This document shows, one piece after another, positions 6,979-11,513 of a stretch of DNA of 11,513 nucleotides; position 1 is the first letter of the stretch; each line of letters begins with the position of its first letter. The DNA lies in assembly GCF_937906425.1 (NCBI RefSeq), contig NZ_CALCYR010000107.1, forward strand, positions 1 to 11,513. Direction: 5' to 3'. The notes under the pieces are model-generated. The model ran no database searches, was not told where the DNA came from, and saw only the letters and a program-made list of their open reading frames with translations. Source of the stretch: an uncultured Methanobrevibacter sp. (GTDB lineage Archaea > Methanobacteriota > Methanobacteria > Methanobacteriales > Methanobacteriaceae). The translations under genes were made by a program, and so were the position numbers.

Positions 6979-7019
6979 ATTCTTAATTTTATTAATATAA
7001 ATTATAAAGAAAGATTTGT

Positions 7020-7023
7020 GGTG
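7020..7023 (+). promoter_or_regulatory. Shine-Dalgarno of hypD deciding the start
   Basis: GGTG at 7020-7023 lies five nt before ATG 7029. A GTG at 7023 in the same frame would overlap this site and have no ribosome binding site of its own. The ATG is therefore preferred, which removes two residues (Met-Cys) from the longer reading. Confidence 0.6.
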
Positions 7024-7028
7024 TGTGT

Positions 7029-8081
7029 ATGACAAGTATGAAAGAGATGGCTGATACCTTACTTAAAAGAATTAATGATTTGGCTACTCCAGTTAAGATT
7101 ATGCATGTTTGTGGTTCTCACGAACATACCATTATGGAACATGGCATAAGGTCTCTTCTTCCTCCTGAAGTTGAGATTGTGGCAGGTCCGGGTTGTCCGG
7201 TTTGTGTTGTTCCTTCAAGAGAAATTGATGAATGTTTGGAATTGATAGATAGGGGAGTGACTGTAACCACCTTTGGAGACATGTTAAGAGTTCCAGGTTC
7301 CAAAAGTTCTCTTGCTGAGGCAAAGGCTGAAGGTGCTGATGTAAGGGTTGTTTATGGTATTCCAAATGCTGTGGAAATTGCTCGCAAAACAGATAATGAT
7401 GTTGTATTCATGTCTGCAGGTTTTGAAACAACCGCTCCTGCAACTGCATCTGAATTATTGTCCAAACCTCCTGAAAATTTCTCAATCATTTCATGTCATA
7501 GGTTGATTCCACCTGCAATTGATTATTTGATTAATTCTGGAGAAACCAACTTGAATGCTTTGATTGAACCTGGACACGTTTGTACAATTTTAGGCACTAA
7601 GCCATTTGAAAAATTCTCTACAGAGTACAATATTCCTCAAGCTGTGGCAGGTTTTAACCCATTGGATATTTTAATGTCTGTTTACATGATTTTAAGACAA
7701 ATAAACAATGGCGAAGCCAGAATCGATAATGAATATAAACGTGCTGTAAGAGAAGAGGGTAATATTGTCGGTAAGGAAATGATGGATGAGGTTTTCCATG
7801 TAGAGAGTAGGGAATGGAGAGGTTTTCCAAAGATTCCTAATTCTATCCTTGAGGTAAATGATGAGTTTGCTGAATGGAATGCAAGGGAAAAATACGACAT
7901 TGAGGTTAAGGATGTAACTGAAGCTCCAAAAGGTTGTATTTGCGGTCCTATCCTTAGGGGAATTGCTAAACCTACTGACTGTAAGCTATTTAGAAAGGCA
8001 TGTAATCCTATGCATCCTATCGGTGCATGTATGGTAAGTAAGGAAGGAACCTGTAATATTGCTCATCGTTATAGTAGATAG
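7029..8081 (+). CDS. hypD: [NiFe]-hydrogenase maturation protein HypD
   Basis: HypD works with HypC as the scaffold on which the Fe(CN)2CO group of the [NiFe]-hydrogenase active site is assembled, using cyanide supplied by HypE/HypF; it acts in the cytoplasm. This 350-residue protein has all the hallmarks: CGSHEHT (28-34) with the iron-binding Cys28, GPGCPVC (53-59), GFETTAP (131-137), PGHVCTILG (181-189), GFNPLDILM (208-216), and a C-terminal cysteine-rich region with GCICGPILRG (302-311), DC (317-318), AC (324-325), IGACMVSKEGTC (331-342). This region carries the [4Fe-4S] cluster in known HypD proteins. No hypA, B, C, E or F gene adjoins it, so it appears to be an isolated gene. For a hydrogenotrophic methanogen, this supports maturation of the F420-reducing, energy-converting and methyl-viologen-type hydrogenases. 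Its 3' end is duplicated just downstream (8066-8142). Confidence 0.97.
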   Translation: MTSMKEMADTLLKRINDLATPVKIMHVCGSHEHTIMEHGIRSLLPPEVEIVAGPGCPVCVVPSREIDECLELIDRGVTVTTFGDMLRVPGSKSSLAEAKAEGADVRVVYGIPNAVEIARKTDNDVVFMSAGFETTAPATASELLSKPPENFSIISCHRLIPPAIDYLINSGETNLNALIEPGHVCTILGTKPFEKFSTEYNIPQAVAGFNPLDILMSVYMILRQINNGEARIDNEYKRAVREEGNIVGKEMMDEVFHVESREWRGFPKIPNSILEVNDEFAEWNAREKYDIEVKDVTEAPKGCICGPILRGIAKPTDCKLFRKACNPMHPIGACMVSKEGTCNIAHRYSR

Positions 8082-8142
8082 TTAGAATCTTTTAGATTTG
8101 TTGTTTGTCGTTATGGGGGATAGTTAGAATCTTTTAGATTTG
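8066..8142. repeat. Duplicated 3' tail of hypD, 42-bp period
   Basis: The 35 bases at 8066-8100 contain the last codons of hypD (CGT TAT AGT AGA), its TAG stop and GTTAGAATCTTTTAGATTTG. They recur at 8108-8142 with only the AGT AGA codons altered (to GGG GGA). The copy therefore again reads CGT TAT ... TAG. The period is 42 bp, a multiple of three. Each copy holds a small inverted repeat (AATCT, TTT, AGATT) that could form a weak hairpin. Confidence 0.92.
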
Positions 8143-8192
8143 ATTGATAATAATATATTGAATTGGATTTTATGGTTTATTTTAAAATTCTC

Positions 8193-8277
8193 AATTCTAA
8201 CTTTAATAATTTTTCATTTTTCATTTTTCATTTTTCATTTTGATTAAGATTAGTAATTCTAAACTTTAATAATTTTT
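8193..8277. repeat. 22-23-bp direct repeat flanking the heptamer array
   Basis: AATTCTAACTTTAATAATTT (from 8193) recurs as AATTCTAAACTTTAATAATT (from 8255), with one inserted A in the second copy, and continues in T in both. The two copies are 62 bp apart and bracket the heptamer array at 8210-8241. Confidence 0.8.
8210..8241 (+). terminator. Heptamer array (TTTTTCA)4, probable U-rich terminator region of hypD
   Basis: Four perfect TTTTTCA units plus four further T. On the plus strand they supply serial U5 tracts about 130 nt after the hypD stop, which is the form archaeal transcription terminators usually take. As a simple-sequence repeat the array may vary in length between strains. Its terminator role is inferred. 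Confidence 0.5.
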
Positions 8278-8291
8278 ATGGTCTTGTAATT

Positions 8292-8993
8292 ATGGTAAAG
8301 ATTGAAGCAATTGCTGTAGATGTTGATGGAACCATTACAGATTCCAGAAGAAGAATCTGTAAAAGTGCCTTGGATGTTCTTCGTGAAGCTGAAGAGAGAG
8401 AAATTCCCGTTATCATAGCAACTGGAAATATTTCTCACTTTTCCTATGCTGTATCTACCTTGGTCGGTACCAGTGGCGGTTTGGTTTGTGAAAATGGTGG
8501 AGTTATTTATCAGGATGGATATAATAACAATGAAGTGATTGTTTTAGGAGATTTCAGCAAGGCTCAAAGAGCTTATGACTTCCTTTATGATAAGTTTGGT
8601 GAAGAAATTCCATTTAAGATAGTTGAGGATGCAGATGCTCGTGTTTCTGAAATTGCATTTTATAAGAATATGGATTCTGAACCATTAAAGGAATTATTGA
8701 AAGATTTTGACGTTAAGGTTTATGATAGTGGCTTTGCCCTTCACCTGACTGATCCTGATGTTGATAAGGGAAATGGCTTAAGGGAATTGGCTAAGCTGTT
8801 GGATTACAATATTGAAAACATTATGTGTATTGGAGACAGTGAAAACGACATTGAGTTTTTATCTGCCGGAGGATTTAAGGTGGCTGTTGGAAATGCATGT
8901 GATGAACTGAAGGAAATTGCAGATTACGTTTGTGAAAAGAACTATGGTGATGGTGTAAAAGAGGCTATTGAAAAGTTTGTTTTTAATGATTAG
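8292..8993 (+). CDS. Phosphoglycolate phosphatase, archaeal HAD-IIB type
   Basis: A 233-residue HAD-superfamily phosphatase of the type characterised in Thermoplasma (TA0175-like), which hydrolyses 2-phosphoglycolate to glycolate in the cytoplasm. Motif I is DVDGTIT (10-16, nucleophile Asp10 and acid/base Asp12); motif II is ATGN (43-46, Thr44); motif III Lys159 sits in DKGNGL (158-163); motif IV is GDSENDIEFL (181-190, Asp182 and Asp186 for Mg). The C2B cap lies between motifs II and III (about 80-155), which places it in the Cof-like subgroup. Its short length fits the archaeal phosphoglycolate phosphatases rather than bacterial sucrose- or trehalose-phosphatases. The start is ATG 8292; an earlier ATG at 8278 meets a stop after three codons. 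No strong ribosome binding site is seen. The gene lies 210 bp after hypD and 109 bp before the TldE-like gene, and its own 3' end is duplicated downstream. Confidence 0.88.
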   Translation: MVKIEAIAVDVDGTITDSRRRICKSALDVLREAEEREIPVIIATGNISHFSYAVSTLVGTSGGLVCENGGVIYQDGYNNNEVIVLGDFSKAQRAYDFLYDKFGEEIPFKIVEDADARVSEIAFYKNMDSEPLKELLKDFDVKVYDSGFALHLTDPDVDKGNGLRELAKLLDYNIENIMCIGDSENDIEFLSAGGFKVAVGNACDELKEIADYVCEKNYGDGVKEAIEKFVFND

Positions 8994-9070
8994 ATTAATT
9001 CTAATTTTATTTTAATTGTTATAAAAGTTTGTTTTTAATGATTAGATTAGTTCTAATTTTATTTTATTGT
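8971..9070. repeat. Duplicated 3' tail of the phosphatase gene, 52-bp period
   Basis: The segment 8971-9020 starts in the last coding bases (AAAAGTTTGTTTTTAATGAT), includes the TAG stop (8991-8993) and about 27 bases beyond. It recurs at 9023-9070 with one substitution and one missing base. Each copy contains ATTAGA, five bases, TCTAAT (8989-9005 and 9041-9057), a 6-bp hairpin directly followed by a U-rich tract. Confidence 0.93.
8989..9057 (+). terminator. Twin hairpin/U-tract elements after the phosphatase gene
   Basis: Two copies of ATTAGA-loop-TCTAAT, each followed by TTTATTTTA-like sequence, lie 52 bp apart. The first overlaps the stop codon. A hairpin plus U tract could terminate or stabilise the transcript 3' end. 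The stems are weak (only A/U and one G-C pair) and the next gene follows at 9103, so partial read-through is possible. Confidence 0.4.
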
Positions 9071-9093
9071 CATTTTACCCAAATTTTGAATAT

Positions 9094-9098
9094 GTGAT
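9094..9098 (+). promoter_or_regulatory. Shine-Dalgarno of the TldE-like gene deciding the start
   Basis: GTGAT is complementary to the archaeal 16S 3' end and ends four nt before ATG 9103. It favours this ATG over an in-frame TTG at 9067, which would lie inside the duplicated tail of the preceding gene and add 12 residues unlike the family N-terminus. Confidence 0.65.
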
Positions 9099-9102
9099 AT
9101 TT

Positions 9103-10407
9103 ATGTTATATGGATATGCTGAAGAAGCTAAAAAAGAGATTTCCAAATATTCTGATGAGTTTGAAATTTATTTGGAACAATCTGACTTGTTGCAGTTAGA
9201 TTCTCAAAAGACTGATTTGAATTTTGCAAAGGAAGAGTATAACATTGGTTTAGGTATAAGAGTTATCAAGGATGGAGCATTAGGTTTTGCCTATACTTCT
9301 GACATGAATGAAATAGCTAAAGTGGCTGAAGATGCCTATAATAATTCTAAGCTTAATGCAGTGGATGAAAACTTTTCATTTGCACTTGTTGAAAAATTGC
9401 CAAAGGTTAAAGGTGTTTTTGATAAGAAATTTAGACAATTGGACTTAAGTGAACTTACAGACAATCTTAAGGCTGTTTTAAATTGTGTTGAGGATAATGG
9501 TTGTCAGGCTACCTCTGGAGGATTTTCAGCGGCTGAAGGTGAAACCTTGATTGTAAATTCAAATGGGGTTGAGACCTTTGACAAATCAACCGGTTTTGCA
9601 ATAGGCGTTTCCATTAATGCAGTGGATGGCAATGACTTGACAACTGCCTATGATTCAATTTCCTCATGTAATTATGATTTTGATGGAATTAAACTGGCTG
9701 AAGATGTTTGTACTCTTGCAAAAAGTTCTTTAGGCGGACAGCATATTGAAACTTCAGATAGGGATGTTGTTTTGGATTATCATGCAGCCGCCAGTTTGCT
9801 TTCAACATTCTTGAGCGGTTTCAATGCAGACAATGTTCAAAGGGGAAGGTCCCGTTTGGCAGGCCAAATCGGTGAAAAGATCATTACTGAAAACCTTTCA
9901 ATTTATGATGATGCAACCATTGAAGCAGGATTAAACTCTGCAGTTGCTGATGATGAGGGAACCGCTTCCAAAAGGACTGTCTTGGTTGAGGATGGAATCC
10001 TGAAAGGATATTTGTATGACATTTACACTGCAAACAAGGATGATGTCTTAAGCACTTCCAACGGTTATAGGGGTTCATATGCCGGAACTCCTTCAGTAAG
10101 CTCTTCCAATTTATTGTTTGACTTTAAGGAAAATTATGAAATCGAAGACATTAATGATGGATTTTTGGTTACTGACGTTTTGGGAGCTCATACAGCTAAT
10201 CCAATTACAGGTGACTTTTCAGTTGAGGCAAGCAATTCATTCCTGCTGAATAAAGGTGATAAAAAGCCTATTAAAAAGGCCATGATTTCAGGAAATATTT
10301 ATGACTTGTTAAATAGTGCTGAAGCTGTCGGTTCTGAAATTAAGCAAAGAGGCTCTTTTATTATTCCTAAAGTTCTTTTTAAGAATCTTAGAGTGGTTGG
10401 GAATTAA
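9103..10407 (+). CDS. TldE/PmbA-family protein (modulator of gyrase, U62-like, non-catalytic type)
   Basis: A 434-residue member of the TldD/TldE (PmbA) family. In bacteria TldD and TldE form a heterodimeric metalloprotease that trims unfolded or modified peptides (microcin B17, CcdA). TldD holds the HExxxH zinc site; TldE does not. No HExxxH is present here. The family's other blocks are: GLGIRVIKDGALGFAYT (49-65), VNSNGVETFDKSTGFAIG (151-168), the segment RGRSRLAGQIGEKI (247-260), RTVLVEDGILKGYLYD (291-306), and the C-terminal NPITGDFSVEASN (366-378) with ISGNIYDLL (395-403). It is therefore TldE-like, and a TldD partner should be encoded elsewhere. Length is normal for the family. It follows the phosphatase gene by 109 bp on the same strand and may be cotranscribed. 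The cellular substrate in archaea is not known to me. Confidence 0.85.
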   Translation: MLYGYAEEAKKEISKYSDEFEIYLEQSDLLQLDSQKTDLNFAKEEYNIGLGIRVIKDGALGFAYTSDMNEIAKVAEDAYNNSKLNAVDENFSFALVEKLPKVKGVFDKKFRQLDLSELTDNLKAVLNCVEDNGCQATSGGFSAAEGETLIVNSNGVETFDKSTGFAIGVSINAVDGNDLTTAYDSISSCNYDFDGIKLAEDVCTLAKSSLGGQHIETSDRDVVLDYHAAASLLSTFLSGFNADNVQRGRSRLAGQIGEKIITENLSIYDDATIEAGLNSAVADDEGTASKRTVLVEDGILKGYLYDIYTANKDDVLSTSNGYRGSYAGTPSVSSSNLLFDFKENYEIEDINDGFLVTDVLGAHTANPITGDFSVEASNSFLLNKGDKKPIKKAMISGNIYDLLNSAEAVGSEIKQRGSFIIPKVLFKNLRVVGN

Positions 10408-10417
10408 TTAGATGGGG

Positions 10418-10448
10418 TTTTGTTTTTTAATTCTATTTTTGCTTTTTT
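10418..10448 (+). terminator. U-rich terminator of the TldE-like gene
   Basis: Within 45 nt of the stop there are four T-tracts in series (10418-10421, 10423-10428, 10436-10440, 10443-10448). This is the usual form of an archaeal termination signal. It lies in the spacer of two converging genes, where termination is expected. Confidence 0.55.
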
Positions 10449-10543
10449 AAAAATGTGTAAAAATAGTGTTTAATTTCAGAATTCAAAAAAATAAATTAAT
10501 AAAATAGATTAATGATTAAAAAAGAGGAAATTTGATTTATTTT

Positions 10544-10578
10544 AAAAAAAAGAATTTAAGCATGGTTTATTTAACCAT
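10544..10578 (-). terminator. Hairpin plus U8 terminator of the GyrI-like/Lys-rich unit
   Basis: The perfect inverted repeat ATGGTT-5 bases-AACCAT (10562-10578) overlaps the stop codon of the Lys-rich gene. Read on the minus strand, it is followed about ten nt later by eight U (plus-strand A run 10544-10551). It faces the TldE-gene terminator in the convergent spacer. Confidence 0.65.
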
Positions 10579-10878
10579 ACTTTTATAATGATTGTCTATT
10601 TTTTTACTCATTTCCTTTAATTTATTGTCCATCCTTTTTGTATCGTTTTTGGATGTGTTTTTAATTTTTTTATTTAACTCCTTTTCCTTTAATTCAATGT
10701 TCTTATTGAATTTTTTAGTTTTTTTATCAAAGGCGTCCTGGATAAAATTTTCTATATCGTCTTGGGATTTAAAGTCCTTGAAGTTTTTTTCAATAATTTT
10801 ATCCACTTCTTTATTAAGCTCTTTTTCCTTTTCTTTTTTGGATTTCTTGGATTTTTTATCTTTTTCTTTTTTAGCCAT
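10567..10878 (-). CDS. Small Lys/Glu-rich coiled-coil protein of unknown function
   Basis: A 103-residue, strongly basic protein that I do not recognise. The N-terminus is a Lys/Glu/Ser low-complexity stretch (about 2-24). The rest has hydrophobic residues spaced as in amphipathic helices or coiled coil (for example VDKIIEKNFKDF, 25-36, and MDNKLKEMSKKIDNHYKSM, 83-101). There is no Cys, no signal peptide and no membrane segment. Composition suggests binding to nucleic acid or an acidic surface, but that is a guess. The start is ATG at 10876-10878 with AAAGGGAT four nt upstream. It begins only 14 nt after the stop of the GyrI-like gene, so the two are almost certainly one transcription unit. 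The good ribosome binding site, tight spacing and terminator argue that it is a real gene although its amino-acid composition is simple. Confidence 0.7.
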   Translation of the reverse strand: MAKKEKDKKSKKSKKEKEKELNKEVDKIIEKNFKDFKSQDDIENFIQDAFDKKTKKFNKNIELKEKELNKKIKNTSKNDTKRMDNKLKEMSKKIDNHYKSMVK

Positions 10879-10892
10879 GTTATCCCTTTAAT

Positions 10893-11360
10893 CTACATTT
10901 TAATAACTGGTAATTGGATTTCAGTAATCATTTCATCTTCACTTTCAACTTCGTATTTGTTTTTAAGGTAAACTTCCTTCGGAGATCCGATAATGTCATA
11001 TTTAAATTCTTCAGAATATTCTGCCATTGTGTTATAGGACTCTTGGATGTTTTCTATGCTTCCATAATGAATTCCGGATAAAACCTTGTGTTCAATGATT
11101 GTTACAATTCTGATTTCCTCGGTTTCATCAAGTTCCTGTTCCTTATTAATTGGGATTCCTAAATCGTAAACAACTTCATTTTCCTTTACGGTCCTTGGAT
11201 TGTTGTAAAATATTGCAAATAAATCTCCATCAGTTTCAACTTCCTCTATTTCAATCCATCCTGTTAATTTTGAAATTAAAACTTCCATGTCATCCAAGGA
11301 ACCTTTATAATTCATAATTGCAACTTTCTGATCAGGTATTGTTTTTTCTTGAATCTCCAT
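10893..11360 (-). CDS. GyrI-like small-molecule-binding (AraC effector-binding) domain protein
   Basis: A 155-residue stand-alone GyrI-like/effector-binding domain, the duplicated SHS2 fold that in BmrR, Rob and SbmC/GyrI binds hydrophobic ligands or inhibits gyrase. Visible family features: the opening strand QKVAIMNYKGSL (11-22), LFAIFYNNP (47-55), the symmetrical second half with HKVLSGIHYGSIENI (91-105) and the downstream helix ESYNTMAEYSEE (107-118), GSPKEVYL (125-132), and the closing strand TEIQLPV (146-152). There is no DNA-binding helix-turn-helix, so it is not itself a MerR/AraC regulator; it may bind a ligand, act as a hydrolase-like sensor, or work through the Lys-rich protein encoded 14 nt downstream. 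The start is ATG at 11358-11360, with AGAGGA six nt upstream. The sequence is full length and intact. Confidence 0.82.
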   Translation of the reverse strand: MEIQEKTIPDQKVAIMNYKGSLDDMEVLISKLTGWIEIEEVETDGDLFAIFYNNPRTVKENEVVYDLGIPINKEQELDETEEIRIVTIIEHKVLSGIHYGSIENIQESYNTMAEYSEEFKYDIIGSPKEVYLKNKYEVESEDEMITEIQLPVIKM

Positions 11361-11366
11361 TTTAAT

Positions 11367-11372
11367 TCCTCT
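11367..11372 (-). promoter_or_regulatory. Shine-Dalgarno of the GyrI-like gene
   Basis: AGAGGA on the minus strand, six nt before ATG 11358-11360, is a good match to the anti-SD and fixes the start. Confidence 0.65.
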
Positions 11373-11417
11373 TTTATTGAATTGTCATATTATTTTTAGT
11401 TTTTAAATATTTATTTG

Positions 11418-11484
11418 GTTTTAAAATTTGTCATTAAATATTTTTAATTTAGTTTTAAAATTTGTCATTAAATATTTTTAATTT
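11418..11484. repeat. 33-bp perfect tandem repeat, 34-bp period, upstream of the GyrI-like gene
   Basis: The bases 11418-11450 (GTTTTAAAATTTGTCATTAA, then ATATTTTTAATTT) recur without a mismatch at 11452-11484. The array lies 58-124 bp upstream of the GyrI-like ATG, in its probable promoter region. Each copy contains a GTCATTAA core flanked by AT tracts, which could be a duplicated operator or simply a recent slippage duplication. Confidence 0.9.
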
Positions 11485-11513
11485 TTCTTTAATTTTTATT
11501 TTAAAATATTTTT

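Larger units (their letters stand above)
6605..7028. other. Divergent intergenic control region
   Basis: About 420 bp with no credible gene, between the minus-strand glycan cassette and plus-strand hypD. It should hold the promoters of both. It is extremely AT-rich and contains the 63-bp-period repeat (6705-6800) and candidate TATA elements listed separately. No riboswitch or structured RNA was recognised. Confidence 0.7.

Noticed and set aside
7023..7028. GTG start for hypD at 7023
   Set aside because: It overlaps the GGTG ribosome binding site that serves ATG 7029.
7132..7365. Minus-strand open frames of 60-80 codons inside hypD (also 7118-7303 and 7682-7900)
   Set aside because: They lie wholly inside a strongly conserved gene on the other strand, have no ribosome binding sites and give Pro/Leu/Ser/Gln-rich translations typical of antisense frames.
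8066..8142. hypD stop read through into the second tail copy (42 bp in frame)
   Set aside because: The canonical HypD C-terminus ends shortly after the last Cys motif, so the first TAG is a normal end. The extension is short, contains another TAG and shows no recoding signal.
9067..9102. Extended TldE-like start at TTG 9067
   Set aside because: It lies in the duplicated tail of the phosphatase gene, has no ribosome binding site and adds residues unlike the family N-terminus. ATG 9103 has GTGAT at proper spacing.
10592..10891. Plus-strand 99-codon frame opposite the Lys-rich gene, and a second one at 10762-10971
   Set aside because: The Phe/Leu/Ser-rich translation is simply the complement of the AAA/GAA-rich gene. 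The minus-strand gene has a good ribosome binding site, tight spacing to its neighbour and a terminator.
10567..11360. GyrI-like and Lys-rich pair considered as a toxin-antitoxin module
   Set aside because: The GyrI-like protein is a full-length ligand-binding domain, not a known antitoxin, and the Lys-rich protein shows no toxin family motif. Gene spacing alone is not enough.

Overview
The window looks like chromosomal DNA of a very AT-rich, gut-type methanogenic archaeon, most likely Methanobrevibacter or a close relative in the Methanobacteriales. This is inferred from four things: an archaeal-type HAD phosphoglycolate phosphatase next to the [NiFe]-hydrogenase maturation gene hypD, GGTGA-type ribosome binding sites, Lys/Ile/Asn-rich proteins, and long spacers that are almost pure A+T. 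No rRNA, tRNA, CRISPR array or transposase was seen.

Left part (318-6604, all minus strand): a four-gene cell-surface glycan cassette. In transcription order it encodes (i) a CMP-nonulosonate cytidylyltransferase fused to a PseG-like UDP-sugar hydrolase domain, (ii) a NeuB-family nonulosonate (sialic-acid-like) synthase, (iii) a divergent HP-motif GT-B-like glycosyltransferase, and (iv) a Wzx/MATE-type flippase. Together these could release a modified hexosamine from UDP, condense it with PEP, activate the product with CMP, transfer it to a glycan and flip the glycan across the membrane. The enzymes that would make the UDP-sugar precursor (dehydratase, aminotransferase, acetyltransferase) are not in the window.

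Middle (6605-7028): a gene-free divergent control region between the glycan cassette and hypD. It carries a 63-bp-period direct repeat.

Right part, plus strand (7029-10407): hypD, the phosphoglycolate phosphatase, and a TldE/PmbA-type modulator-of-gyrase family protein. Right end, minus strand (10567-11360): a tight two-gene unit with a GyrI-like effector-binding protein followed by a small, very Lys-rich, probably coiled-coil protein. It converges on the TldE gene, with terminators between them.

The most unusual structural signal lies in the spacers. Nearly every one longer than about 100 bp holds a near-perfect short-period tandem or direct duplication (periods 21-63 bp). At hypD and the phosphatase the duplicated unit includes the end of the gene with its stop codon and a small hairpin, so the 3' tail of the gene has been copied. 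The glycosyltransferase gene also carries in-frame 6-bp and 18-bp microsatellites.
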